DNA of 64,000 bases from Nemertoderma westbladi (GCA_032718475.1 JAUCBJ010007166.1:1-64000); one strand, 5' to 3'. Numbered from the stretch's first letter, positions 39,480 to 52,149 are shown. A program made the numbers and translations. The notes: generated by a model not told the origin, from the sequence alone.

Positions 39480-40008
39480 TAAAATTTGTAGATTTTAGAT
39501 ATAAAGCGTTAAATATACTGTGTTTGAAATTTATTAATAATTTTAAATATTAATATTTTACCCTACATTCCCAATTTAATTTTGAGAAAAGGAAACAAAA
39601 AAAATATGACTTTTTTAATTTTCACGCAATAGTGGTAGGCATACCTATAGTGCACAACAACATCTAACATAATAAAATATGATTTTTCATTAAGCCCTAT
39701 GTTATATGTCGGATAATCGGAATTACATCGCTGTTTAGGGTATTTTTTTGATATTCTCAAAAAAAATTTCCCACGTTTACGTTTTTGAAATTCTTCCAAT
39801 CAATCCAGCAACTCTTTAACCCATATGTATATTTTCCAATAACAAAATTAATAATAATATGAAGCCTCCTGGGAAAATTCACCACTTTGCAATATTGTCC
39901 GGAGACATCCGCTTGTTTTCATGAATATTGACAAAAGCCTACATGGTTTGTGAGGGTTTGGAGCTGTCGTGCCCCGTGGGAGAGAGTTCCTCCACATACG
40001 ATGACCCA
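39480..40008. repeat. Dispersed repeat block, copy 1
   Basis: Matches 51190-51640 over AATATGAAGCCTCCT, GGAGACATCCGCTTGTTTTC and TTCCTCCACATACGATGACC. Copy 1 then carries a ~310-bp extra block absent from the 51-kb copy. Confidence 0.85.
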
Positions 40009-40520
40009 AACAAACAACCTGAAACAAGGATGAAACAACCTTAAACAATAGGGCCCAAGCTCAGTCAGGCACAAAATACTGCGCTCCTAGCGAACTTCCT
40101 GTAGGCCTAGTTCCTCGACAGGAACAGGAACTTCCAGTAGATCCTATATGTGAACAAAGAACTTCAAATGGCGAGTCCTTTTTGGAGCTTTTCTGAATAA
40201 CTGAAATATTAAGATAGTTTATGAAACGTTGATGAAAACGATAACATAACATATAATAACATAACGATAACGATAACGATGAATACGATAACCAAATGCG
40301 ACGTCCCAAATATCGTAAATCCCACCCCCCACGGTGCAAAGTGTCAATATTAAAGAACCTCGGTGTGCAGTAGATTTAAGTTTTATATAAAAGTACTGAG
40401 CAAAATAATTAGTGTAACCAAAGATTAAACCATTTGTTTTTACTCTAAATAATTAATTCCTCTTTTAAAAACCTCAACCTTATGATATACTTCGCCGCTG
40501 CTTATAATGTAATTACTATG
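40009..40520. repeat. Dispersed repeat block, matches 52150-52745 with homopolymer shortening
   Basis: Collinear with 52150-52745 (CTCAGTCAGG, GTAGATCCTATATGTG, AAGATAGTTTATGAAA, CCACCCCCCACGGTG). Almost every run of two or more identical bases is one base shorter here. The last 120 bp are also related to 51720-51860 and 28680-28770. No gene. Confidence 0.88.
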
Positions 40521-40680
40521 CCATTTTTACGGCCCTCGTTTTGTTATTAAGTAAGTACAACTACAACAAGTAAGTTTTATTAAGTAAAATTAACAGACAC
40601 AACGTTTTAATTACATTTTCTAAACTAATAATACTCGTAACATAATGAAATAAATTCACATATTCCTAAGCGAATAATTC

Positions 40681-42807
40681 AGGTCAGATTAAACCGAAGG
40701 ACTGACCACTTTCAACAATATAATTTTTTAAAATCGAGTTGAATTCTTCCTTGGTTGAATAATGGAGTGGCACGACTAGTTCAGTTGCACAAGTCGAATA
40801 GGTAAGTCGACACTTACAGGACGGTTCACAATGTTTAAATCGTATTGAGAGTTTAGGCAAACTAATTGGGCGGCTCGAACCAAAGAACCAACACATAAAA
40901 GCATATATGCCTAAGCGCACACCTTCGCTGCTTGTTAAACACTTTTTACAAGTTAATTCATCGACTAGTTCTCCAAGCCAAAACAATATATTCTCCTATT
41001 GTTGTTGGAACCATTTTCAGATAGGGTAGTGACTGCCGAATCAAAAAAATCTACAAGGTTGACTTTTGGGCAGCAACTAAGAAATTTAAATAATACTTTA
41101 TGATTTGAAACTTCGTTCAACAGTTGAACTGCTGAGACAGTCAATGGCAGATTTATTGCTCAGGACAATTTTAACATTTATGTAATTCAATAGGAAGTTT
41201 TCTTTCTTATTATTATCATCACTGTCCTGGGGAGGTATCAAACCAAGGTTAAAGCTGTCATCTATGATTTCATCTGTAAGAACACCATTACACTGAAAGT
41301 CCTTAAAAGAGCTATCAACAAAGATATCATTGAAATCGTTGATGAACAAACTGCGAATGTCGAATGAATCAAAACATATATACGCACTAACGAGTGGGTG
41401 TAACATACCAAATGTTTGTTCACCATGCAAAAACGACATAAGTAGTTTCGCTAGAATATCAAAAGACCCATTCACAACATTGGTTATATTAGCACATGAG
41501 GGAACGAGAAAGTCATTGTAAGAAAATAAGAATGAGCTGGTTCGAAGACACTGGAAAACGGATCCAAAAAAATCACGGCGTAGACCGCCTTGATCTTCGC
41601 CGCATTCAACAACGAATTTCACCTTCATGTGTCTGTGAATATTGATGTCACACAGCTTGTTAAATGTATCGGTTAGTAAATGGCGCCTTCGTATACGAAT
41701 GTAATTAAACTCCTCATTGTCGCCCCAATAGTCGTACTTAACACTTGCATCATTAAAAAAATTAAGATCCTCGACACTTACATTGAACAAGTTGCAATCA
41801 AATACAACAGTTGTTGTTGATAAATCAAGTTCCTCTCTGGAGCTTGGTATATGTTCAATAAAGTCGTCATCGTCAACGTCATCTTCACTACCCAGAAAGG
41901 AAATCTCATTTGGATGAATGATTATGACATCTGGCGATGTATTCGAATGACATTGTTGAGGTTCCGATTCTGTAGTATGTACTGGGTCAGGTTCGAGAGT
42001 TTCAATTGCAGTAAATTCCACGCTACCACCGGTGGTTTCTTCTACATCACTATCAACAGCACATAGCTGATAATCACTAATAGTACAGAGAAAAAATGTT
42101 AATCGCCTATAATCTTTACACATTTCCTCTTTATAATTTCGCAAGATGAAGTTATCTCCACTCAATGGAAGTTTTAAAGCGGGCTTCTTATCAACATACA
42201 ATAATACAATTTGACTGTCAAGCACAGCTACATCAAACACATCACTAAAGAGTCCCCTATACCTTGGAACAGCCAGTACATGGCTTTCTTTGCCAACTTT
42301 CATAGTCTGCATCTTTGTCCACTGTAACAGTAGTAGTTTTATGCCAGACAGGTTTTAAAGAATCCGTCTTCGAACTATACACACAAGCGCAAATATTAAC
42401 ACTGGCTGAGCTCGCTTTTTCTTCATGACCGGTACCGGTATTTTTTAAATTCTGCTTAGGTTTTTTTGCCTAGGCCTACCGCTACCGGTTGTTGAAATAT
42501 TGCCAGTTGATTCATCAGCATCATTACCAGTACCGGTACTTACTTGTAAATGACCACGTTTTTTCGCAATTAAAAATTCCGAAAATGACAACAGTTGACT
42601 AATATGAGAACTATTATTGGAACTGCTGGTACCGGTAGTAGGCCTTATATTATCTTCCGCATCACTCGCTGGTGTATCTGTATGAGAATGAATTCCATTG
42701 CCCTGTACCGGTTGACCGCCAACCAGTATTCAAACATTATGTCCATAATTATGACAAAACTTTGAAGCTTCAACAAGTTCACCTGCGCAATTACTACAAA
42801 ACATCAT
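40681..42807 (-). pseudogene. Zinc-ribbon/HECT E3 ubiquitin ligase (G2E3-like), disrupted
   Basis: Minus-strand. ATG at 42807 starts MMFCSNCAGELVEASKFCHN, a zinc-ribbon-like Cys arrangement, stopped by TGA near 42735. The same region continues in frame pieces with SHISQLLSFSEFLIAKKRG and KPVWHKTTTVTVDKDAD, typical linker motifs of invertebrate G2E3-like HECT proteins. The main frame 42312-41098 (404 codons) has an acidic stretch and the HECT N-lobe (IRIRRRHLLTDTF, VECGEDQGGLRRDFFGSVF). The C-lobe is in 40986-40684 with SIRFKH...STCATELVVPLHYS, containing the candidate catalytic Cys, and ends SGQSFGLI at the natural C-terminus. At least three breaks (near 42735, 42320-42440, 40990-41100). It would transfer ubiquitin if intact; as read it is a pseudogene, or is corrupted by assembly indels. 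Confidence 0.85.
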
Positions 42808-43009
42808 GTGTCCTGTCTGTCTGTTAATTGGCTCATTGCTGAGCTATGATTTAGTTTAGACTACAACAGTGCTGGTACACACACGGAAGCCTACTGCCCT
42901 GATGATTTCTTACAGAATTTCAGCAGGGCCTTCATATGAAGGCCCTGAGTTCAGCAATCAGTAATTGATTGAATTTCCGGCCTTTTTATTTCGACCATTA
43001 CAGGGCATT

Positions 43010-43572
43010 AAAATCATCATGACACACACACACATATCATGACACGCGCACACACCCAATGACACGCACACACATATCATGACACGCACACACATATCAT
43101 GACACCAACACACATATCATGAAACACACATAAATATCATGACACGCACACATATATCATGACACGCACACACATATCATGACACGCACACACATATCAT
43201 GACACGCACACACATATCATGACAAACGCACACCCAATGACACCCACACAAATATCATGACACGCATACACATATCATGACACGCACACACATATCATGA
43301 CACACACACACATCATGACACGCACACACATATCATGACACGCACACACATATCATGACACGCACACACATATCATGACACGCACACACACATCATGACA
43401 CGCACACACACCCAATGACACCCATACAAATATCATGACATGCATACACATATCATGACACGCACACACATATCATGACACACTCACAGATATCATGACA
43501 TGCACACACATATCATGACACGCACACACTTATCATGACACGCACACACATATCATGACACGCACACACACT
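43010..43572 (-). repeat. 20-bp minisatellite, ~28 units
   Basis: ATATCATGACACGCACACAC repeated head to tail with point variants and occasional 18-19-bp units (ACCCAATGACACC). CA-rich on plus. Confidence 0.95.
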
Positions 43573-44191
43573 CCAAAATGTAAATGTAAAGCACAGTTGC
43601 GACACACATTGTGTGTGTGAAATGATGACCGCTATGGGCTTCCGTAAATTATCCATTATTTTTTTTTTAAACTGCGCCCCCATGCGGGGCAAATGGAGAC
43701 CTTTATTTTGATTCATTCAAATATTTACATAAGATACTCAATAAAATAAAACAATTTATATTATACATTGATATAAAAATCTGTTAAAAAATTATTGACT
43801 TATTATATTTACAATTCTTAAGGCCTTTATCTTTATTGTAGACTATTATTGTGCCGCTAGAGATGACAGTTCAGGTGAGCTCGAGCATTCTAGAACATGG
43901 TAAAGGTCCTCGGCGCTGTTACCGCAATATTTGCACGTGCAAGTTTGCATTCTTTCATGAAACGGGGTTGTTGTGGAGCAAATTATATTTGTTTATTATT
44001 ATTATTAAGTATATTTGTTTTTCCGCGCGGTTGTTCTTGTTATTTATTATGTGGCGATTCCTTTGATTAGTGGATCTCCAGACGTTAGACTTGAAGGCTG
44101 GCCCCAATATATACCCTTGACCTGAGAAGTTATTATCCCTTTCCGTTCGAAAATTGCGGTAAATTCCCCATTATACTATACAGTCCCTTAC
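43573..44191. other. No gene seen
   Basis: AT-rich with one T8 run and short AT repeats. Lies in the proposed large intron region of the EGF gene, on the 3' side of its exon. Confidence 0.4.
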
Positions 44192-44314
44192 CTTCACACA
44201 ACATCCCATCTCCTGTGTACCCAGCTTGGCAGGTACAATCGAATGAACCCGGTGTGTTGGTACAGTCTGCTTTCTTATGACAATTATCAGTTTTATCGTG
44301 GCATTCGTCGATGT
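44192..44314 (-). CDS. Calcium-binding EGF-like exon, phase 1-1
   Basis: A 123-nt exon with acceptor CATATTTTAG|AC and donor GAAG|GTAAGG. It encodes [42 protein letters not shown]: six cysteines in EGF spacing, the D-x-D-E-C calcium-binding start and the N-T-x-G-S-F/Y hydroxylation-type motif. Symmetric phase-1 boundaries are standard for EGF_CA modules. It would be extracellular. It joins in phase to the signal-peptide exon at 50745-50799. Further exons were not found in the 40-44 kb region on this strand, so the 3' part may lie elsewhere or be lost. Confidence 0.9.
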
Positions 44315-44809
44315 CTAAAATATGTGAAGTTTCAAAAAATGTAGTCATTTAATTTAATATAATTGTATAATAATTATAATTGTAATTGCAAATTATAAGC
44401 CTCCCAATCAAAATTATAATTTTCAATATTATTATATTCTTTCCTAATAAATAATGTATACCTAAATGTAAAAATACTAGTCTTATCTAAAATATACCAT
44501 ATCAATCAGCATATATCATAGTCGAAAGAATTGCTGTTATTTGCACCCGTATTTATCATGTCCTTTATATGCCTGGGAGGCCATCACCATCTTCCAACCC
44601 AAGACCAGAACGCCACTTGACTCGTGATCCTCAGAGGCAATGCGACGTACAGATTCGCAATGATAGCGAACTGGACGCGCTGCCTCACCCAGCCCATCAT
44701 AACACTGTAGGCCTACGGCTTTGACCAGTTTGCGCTCAATCTGCTGGCCATTGTCCGTAGCAGCTTGTTGGCATGCGGTACAAGGACACCATCACACGAA
44801 ACTATAAAG

Positions 44810-45178
44810 GGGGCGAAATCCCCATGACGAAGTTCAACAGCTGCCAAGTAGATTTGTCGCTTCTCGTCCTCCACTGCTTCCAGTTTTCGAGTTTTGTTCG
44901 GAAAATCTTGATATTTGAATCATTGAAACAGGGCGCGAAGTTCGTGACATCCTGAAGAAATCAGGATTTAACCTGATGAAGTTCCAGTCGAACTAAGAAG
45001 AATTCATGAAGGCCATCGGGGACAAACAACTGGAAGTGAAATTGGATAAACCATTGACCACGAAAGAGCAAATCATGGCTGACAAATGGGTAGAATCGTA
45101 ACAGAAGGCCATAGGGATCGTGTGGAATAGGGAGATGGATGAGTTGGAATACCAGCTAAAGCAGGAGGGTGCAGAATA
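44810..45178 (+). pseudogene. BEL/Pao RT relic
   Basis: Plus-strand remnants GREVRDILKKSGFNLMKFQSN, EFMKAIGDKQLEVKLDKPL and KAIGIVWNREMDELEYQL, matching the region after the RT catalytic block of BEL/Pao elements (GF-x-L-x-K-W/F-x-S-N; L-G-x-x-W). Several in-frame stops; no LTRs or other domains. Upstream 44570-44810 has eroded coding-like sequence. Confidence 0.7.
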
Positions 45179-45224
45179 GACTTACGCATAATAATTATTA
45201 ATTATTCAATATAATTATTTAGAC

Positions 45225-46725
45225 ACCACTGGCGTCTGCCAGTGGTGAAACTAAATGTTCGAAACACAAATCAGATATCAACAAGTTCTATGATAAAATT
45301 GTTGATGCCCTAAACCAAGCTGAATGGCCTACTGTTGCCAGGCGACTAAACGAAACAGACAACTTCTCCGAACTTCCTTATTCCCGGCTGAACCAGTATG
45401 GTGAAAGAATAGTATGAGCATTCTAGGGAACTGTTCTTGTTGTGGAAAGAATTGTGTAGCCCTAAAGTCGGGGCTCCACAATCTCAGCTCCTACGGGCCA
45501 AAGCCCAATTTAAACTGGCGCAGATGCGGCGCAGACAGTGCAGATGCGCCGAAGATGGAAAGCGTTCTGATTCTTTCGCTCATTCTCTTTCGGGGAGCAC
45601 AGATAAGTTCTGGAAAGAAGTTAAAATAATGAAATCATCGACAACGAGCGCTCCGCTAACTATGGACGGCAAGGTTGGAGTTACTTCTATTTATTATGAA
45701 TGGGCACATAAATACAGATGGTTTTTCAACAAGCAATCTACTGTACCTCAATTTTCCACGGATCTACTCGTTTCTCCGTCCGAACTAGTCAATGCATTGA
45801 ATGATTTATCCGTTAATAAGTCAGATGGTCCAGGCATGGTGCTTGCTGAGCACATTATATATGGCCCCCCGAGGCTACACGTTATACACATATATATATA
45901 TAATATACACATTATAGACCTATAGCTTTGTGCAGTATAGTAGGTATATTGCTAGAAATTGTGATTTTACATCGCATTAAAAGCCATTTAAATACTACAG
46001 ATAACCAATTTGGTTACAAGTCTAAGTTGGGTTACGAACTCTGTCTTTATTCCATAAAAGAACTGAATAATTATTATCTCAAAAAAGGATCTAATATATT
46101 GATTTCTTTAGGTTTCCTTGCCTCTTCTAAAGCGTTCGATACAGTCGAACACTCTATATTATTCAACAAATTGATAAATAAAGGTATTCCAATCTATATC
46201 GTGCGATCAAAAATGTTTTTTGTATAATAATCCAACATCCCGTGTGCTTTGGGATGGCTATTTGTCTGACCCTTTCGGTAGTTCAAACGATGTAAAACAA
46301 GTGAATATTTTGAATCCGTATTTATACAATATATATACTAATAACCTAAGTATAGAACTAACTAATTCATGTGTTGGGTCTCGATTGTACTACTCGTGTA
46401 TTAATCATTTTATATATGCAGACGATATTTGCATCATATCTACTTCTCCTAGTGCCCTTCAGTATCTATTGAATATTTGCAGTGATTATGCTATATTACA
46501 TAATTTAACATTTAATCCATAAAAGTCAAAGTGTATATTTCTACATAGCCGAGAACGCGATTTTATTTCTAGTTCTAAACTCTTATTAAATGATGTGATC
46601 TTAGAACAAGTAGACAAATATAAGTAGTTGGGGCATTATATATCCAATGATTCCTTGATGATACAGATACGCAATCAAACTAGATCCATGTATGCTAGAT
46701 GTAATAAAAGCTGGCAGAGTATCAC
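45225..46725 (+). pseudogene. Old LINE RT relic
   Basis: Eroded frames: YRPIALCSIVGILLEIVILH, NQFGYKSKLGYELCLYSIKE, SKAFDTVEHSILFNKLI, INHFIYADDICIISTSPSAL (YADD), LTFNP...KSKCIFLHSRE and DYILEQ-like VDKYK...LGHYISND. Stops and frameshifts throughout. Its 3' part runs directly into the start of the younger LINE at about 46728, so the younger element probably inserted into it. Confidence 0.8.
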
Positions 46726-49700
46726 TATGGCTTTTTTCCACTGATTTTTCCACATTAAAGTGCTGTAGTTTCAACACTAGGGGATTAATTGCAAATTTAG
46801 ATTATATTAGTAGTTTATTAAGAAACAACATTGACATTCTTGCTATACAGGAACACTGGCTGGATGCAGTTGAATGCAAAGAAATTTTAGATGGGACCTT
46901 TGGTGGTGATTATATATGTAAATACCTACCGGGAACAACGTCACAAGTTACCAACAGCACACGGGGAGGCGTATGTATACTTATTAAGCGTGGTATATTC
47001 AGTTCCGTTGTACCGGTTGAATCTGGAAATGACGTCATAGGTGTGCTTGCCACAATGGATGGATTTTATAAACAACTCCTAATTATTTCAGCGTATGCAC
47101 CGGACTCCAGCAAGCCCCCCAGTGTCTACAATGACTTTCTTGGAAGACTAAGTAATGTGGTTACTTCTCATCATACCACGATACCCCTAATCTTAATGGA
47201 TGGGAATGCTGATGTTGGGCCGCTCCAAGGTAAAAGGTACAGTAGAAAAGTGGCAACTGCCAGAGGAATTTCACTGAACGACTTCCTAACTGACCACACT
47301 CTGGCGGCAGCTGATACACTTGATAACTTTGACGGCCCATGCTGCACATTCTATGGGCGAGGGCGTACATACATAGACCATATACTAACTACGGACACTG
47401 GGTTAGACTTGATAATTAATGGTAGAATTTACGATATGGACAACGTATCAAACCAATCCGATCATGTACCTGTATCCGCCACACTGAAAGTTACCATAAA
47501 ACCAACTCCGGACAGTGCGGTAAATAAATTAAACTCTTCGCACCATCGTATTCGTCGATTCAACTGGCATAAATGTAGCGAAGAGCAATTAGAAAGTTAC
47601 AAGCAAGCGACCATTGCCGATCTCAACCACCTAGATGACGTAATAGAAGGTAGCCATTACAGTTGGACCAAAGTTGATTTGGAGTGGTATGGGGAATCAT
47701 TACAGAGTGTATTTTACGAAGCTGCCTGTGCACACGTTCCCCAGAGTTCCATCAGAAAACGAACTCGTAATTATAGAATTAGGAGTACCCAATTGCATGA
47801 AAAGTCCAAAATCACCAGAACTCTATATGGCATCTGGTGTGAGCGTGGCAAATGTCAATCAGATCGCTACAACCATTTGTTCAAGGATTCAAAACGTGCA
47901 GTGAGGCGTCTTCGGAACTGGTTAACCAAGAACAGGCTATCTAATCATATTCACGGGATAATTCATAACCATACGGCCAAACCTCGCTCCTTATGGAATC
48001 ACCTCAAGAATAAACAAACTGTAGAAACTTCAGAATCAATGCGCGTCCCACTTACTACCCATCTGCGTCAGCAATTTCAGAGAGATTCTGGTGAAACTGG
48101 AGATCTTGAAACGTTAATAGATGATATAAATGCTAAATGTGAAGGGACTGAGCACCCGCTCATCTCAGAAAAGACGGTGGAAGACGTTATCTTACTCCTG
48201 GGCAAAGGTAAATCACCGGATAAACGTACCTTGACAGTCGAACACTTGATCTACACAGATAAGGATACAGTATGCAAACACTTAGCCAGACTTTACAATG
48301 AATCCATTCGCCTAGGCATAGTACCAACTTTCTTTGGGGAGACAGTTGTAAAATGCCTATACAAAGGCAAAGGCAAAGATTCTATGAACCCATCATCTTA
48401 CCGTCCCATCGCATCCATTTGCAAAAGTTCTGGAAGGTATCGTAGCAAAGGAATATTTCTTGGAGATTATACCTGATGGAATGCAATTCGCCTACCAAAA
48501 ACGTATCGGTTCCGATGTTATACTCAGCGCTATTCTAGAACATATCGAATTTTATCGCAGTAGAGGCTCCGGGTTTTACGTCTGCCAAATGGATATAGCA
48601 GCAGCATTCGACTCTGTTAATCACTATCTTCTATTTAAAAAATTATCAGAACATATTAATCCCTATATATGTCGACTGCTGGTAGTTTATTACAAAGCAA
48701 GTATGGTGTTTATCAACATCAATGGCATGGTGGACACAAATGGATTTGCAATGCATAATGGTGTTAAACAGGGATCTATAATATCGCCCGTATTATTCAA
48801 TTTCTACACCAATGGTATTCTTACACAACTTCATGATGGTGGGCCAGACAGTAAAGGGTTTCGTATTTTTCATCTAATTATGGGTACACTTTCTTATGCG
48901 GATGACATACTGTTAATGGGAACGTCCAGCAATGAAATTGAGCAAATGGCTAGTCATATACAAACTGAACTCACGAATCTCAACCTTGCATTAGAGACAT
49001 CTAAAGTAAACTGGATTTTCAAGGAATCTCACACCAACCGGAAAAACGACAGTCCACCGCTCATGATTTCTATAAATGGATATCTTCATGCCACATCTCC
49101 ATCCCTCACATTCCTTGGGGTCACTATTCGTGGGATTAAACAGGATCACAATAACATTCATGTATCTGACATAATACAATCAATAGCTGCGCTTGCAGAC
49201 ACATTCCATAGGAATGGATGGACAACGAAGCACTACCCTGTACGGATTGTGGCTCTGTTATGGCGGTCTGTTGGATTGTCGTCCCTATTGTACAGACTGA
49301 AATTCCGCATTGGCGAACTATCCAAGAAAGATACTGATATGGTGGAAATTTATTATAGGAAACATCTGCGAGGAATTCTTCACGTTGGATGTTATGTATC
49401 AAATGACACCTTAAATCACCTCTTTGGGACCGGAACACTCTCGCTAGAGGCGTATAAGTCATGTCTGGGGACGGTGCTTCGGTCTCTCAACTGTCCCAAC
49501 AAGAATCTTCAGGAATCACTTCGCATCACGTTACAATCGAACCAACGTTCATATTATCAAGGATTAGGAAGCGTGTACAGTAAAGCTGTCGCTAATTATG
49601 GTCTACCCACGATTGGGTCACTCTGTAACTACAAATACAATACAAATAACCTATTCGCCAGACTATCTGAGCCAGCCACCTCACTACGCCACCTAGAGGA

Positions 49701-49788
49701 AGGACAGTACATACGACAATGTTACGAACTGCCAGGGCTCACTTTTAGAGCCAAGCACAAACGCATAACAGATTTTTACAATATTTGA
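46692..49788 (+). pseudogene. LINE endonuclease-reverse transcriptase, one frameshift
   Basis: First frame (46692-48476): endonuclease with CCSFNTRGLIANLDYI, LAIQEHWLD (Glu), LILMDGNADVG, TYIDHILTT and NQSDHVPVSATL (Asp-His pair), then a linker and the RT start PSSYRPIASICK. Second frame (48460-49788): DGMQFAYQKRIGSD, MDIAAAFDSVNHY, NGVKQGSIISPVLFNFY, TLSYADDILLM and the downstream RT connection region GWTTKHYPVRIVALLW. The single frame break lies in the A4 run at about 48423-48428; all catalytic residues are otherwise intact. A long, nearly intact element, possibly of recent activity. The start ATG at 46692 belongs to the older LINE relic, not this element. Confidence 0.92.
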
Positions 49789-50063
49789 GTTCGATAAACG
49801 GACTAATTGCGTATAATTTAGTTCATATCGTCGATATAATTTTAATTAGATCTCAGAAAACTAATGTTTTTTTTACTTTATTGTGACTCACAGTTTTTAC
49901 GCGTCCTAGAAGTATATTCTGCTATCTTGAAATTACATCATATCTCTATGCAAATAACGTGACTATTTGACCTTAACTGTAAAGGGTATTTTAATGTGTA
50001 TTTTTAATGTGTATCTTTCAATATGTCAATTTTATTTGATTAAATAATAATAATAATAATAAT
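46728..50063 (+). mobile_element. Near-complete EN-RT LINE with (TAA)n tail
   Basis: Plus strand. Coding EN-RT (46740-49788), a ~250-bp 3' UTR and an (ATA)n run at about 50043-50063 that looks like the 3' tail. No ORF1 precedes, so it is 5'-truncated just before the endonuclease. Target duplication not identified. Confidence 0.85.
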
Positions 50064-50253
50064 GTATCTGCCATAAAAGCTGAAATTTATTGAAACTAAA
50101 AGGATTAAAATGATCAAGAAACAAACAGTCATTAAGCCCAGCGTTTTATTCTAATAATAATATTTGTATTATTAAATATTCGGCACTGAATTCGGCATGT
50201 CTTTGGTTATTCATCACATTCTAATGCCGAAAGCGAAACAACAACATAAAGTT

Positions 50254-50655
50254 AAATTAACCCAGCGGTAAATTAAGTTAAATTAACCCAGCGGTAAATT
50301 AAGTTAAATTAACCCAGCGGTAAATTAAGTTGTGTTAACACAGCGGTAAATTAAGTTGTGTTAACCCAGCGGTAAATTAAGTTGTGTTAACCCAGCGGTA
50401 TATTAAGTTGTGTTAACCCAGCGGTAAATTAAGTTGTGTTAACCCAGCGGTAAATTAAGTTAAATTAACCCAGCGGTAAATTAAGTTAAATTAACCCAGC
50501 GGTAAATTAAGTTAAATTAACCCAGTGGTAAATTAAGTTAAATTAACCCAGCGGTAAATTAAGTTAAATTAACCCAGTGGTAAATTAAGTTAAATTAACC
50601 CAGCGGTAAATTAAGTTAAATTAACCCAGCGGTAAATTAAGTTATGTTAACTCTG
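50254..50655 (-). repeat. 26-bp minisatellite, ~15 units
   Basis: AACCCAGCGGTAAATTAAGT plus TAAATT or TGTGTT; period 26. The flanks match the single-copy locus at 28180-28440, showing local expansion of one motif inside a duplicated segment. CAACCCAGCGGTATAATGG in the SINE at 36857 shares the core. Confidence 0.95.
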
Positions 50656-50744
50656 TGGAAAATTCGTGTGAGTCTTCGTCTATTTTAATTATAAATCACC
50701 TATAGGCCCAGGGTTAAATATAAAATCGATTTATGAAGACTCAC

Positions 50745-50799
50745 CATTGGCATTACTGAAAGTTGCTAGAGATAAAGCGATAATTCCAACCAATCTCAT
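50745..50799 (-). CDS. Signal-peptide first exon, copy 2 (predicted start of EGF gene)
   Basis: ATG at 50799 encodes MRLVGIIALSLATFSNAN with a phase-1 end AATG|GTGAGT. Hydrophobic core and small residues at the end fit a signal peptide. Paralogous to 28313-28376, with similar flanks on both sides. Splicing in phase to 44314 would give SNAN followed by DIDEC, a sensible mature N-terminus. The intron would be about 6.4 kb and contain the LINEs. Confidence 0.7.
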
Positions 50800-51189
50800 T
50801 ATCTGTCTGCTTAGTATTTTGGTTAGAAATGGACTATAATTTACGACGTATTCCGCATTCCACACTGTAGCCCTCCCTACATTGTCCTTTACTCCACAAG
50901 ATAAATTGACGCCATTATAACAGGGGGGGGGGGGGGTGTGTGTCTATTAGGTACCTCGGCACCAATAAGTTAATACAGTAGTTGCTTTGTTATAGACTGT
51001 ATATGTATATGCCAGTAACTACAGTATTTATCCTCTGTTAGTTGTTCTTCTACAGCCGATTGTCGCTGTATTATAATCGTGCATTGCGGCTTTCTATACA
51101 CAAATGTATTCTCTACCTTACCGGTGGACTTGCATTAATGGTGTATTTCCTTACCAGATTGGTGTAGGTATGTTCTACTTAAACCGGTA
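50800..51189. other. Upstream of the signal-peptide exon; contains poly-G
   Basis: A G14 run at 50923-50936 and several GTATA words. It may contain the gene's promoter; no clear core element. No other coding. Confidence 0.4.
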
Positions 51190-51870
51190 TACTTAAATAT
51201 ACTGTGTATAAAATTTATTAATAATTTCAAAATATTAATAATTATACCCTACAATCACGTTCACCTAGTGGTTAGGCATACATGTAGTCCACAACAACAC
51301 ATTACGTCCACATTATGCTATATATATATATATATATATATCGGATTATTGGAATTACATCGCCGTTTAGGGTTTTTTTGACATTCTCAAAAAAAATTTG
51401 TTGTTAAATGTTGCATGTTTTTAAAATTCTTCCAATCAATCCATCAATCTTTAACCCATATGTATATTTCCAATAACAAAATTAATAATAATATGAAGCC
51501 TCCTTGGAAAATTCACCACTTTGCAATATTGTGGAGACATCCGCTTGTTTTCATGAATATTGACAAAAGCCTACATGGTTTGTGAGGGTTTGGAACTGTC
51601 GTACCCCCTGGGAGAGAGTTCCTCCACATACGATGACCCAAATTTCGTAAATCCCCCCCCCCCCCCCGGGTTTTACGGTGTAAATTGTCTAAAATAAAGA
51701 ACCCCAGTGCTAATAGGTTTAAGTTTTATTTAAAAGTACTGAGCAAAATAATTCGTGTAACCAAACATTAAACCATTTGTTTTTCCTCTAAACATTTAAA
51801 TCCTCTTTTACAAACCTCAACGTTATTATATACTTCGCAGCTGCTTATAATGTAATTACTATGCCATAAG
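51190..51870. repeat. Dispersed repeat block, copy 2
   Basis: Matches 39480-40008, then directly (without the 310-bp extra block) the 40320-40520 part (CTTCGCAGCTGCTTATAATG). Contains a (TA)11 run at about 51320 and a C15 run at 51653-51667. Confidence 0.85.
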
Positions 51871-52149
51871 GCGACAAACTTATTAACTCATAGAAAGATA
51901 GTATGTTTCAGTTGAACCTAAATTATGCAGCAGTTGAACAATAAAATAGAAAAGGATGAATCCAATATCCTAATCCTATTGGATGAAAATAAATCAATCT
52001 TAAGTAACGATTGTTCTATATGCAAAACTTAATTATTGTTCTTAATTATTTACACTGCAAATAATTACCGATTAATCTACAGGGAGCTCTGTGTACAAGG
52101 CGATCTTAATAAGGAAGCCCTGTAAATATTGGTATCATACTAAAAATAT

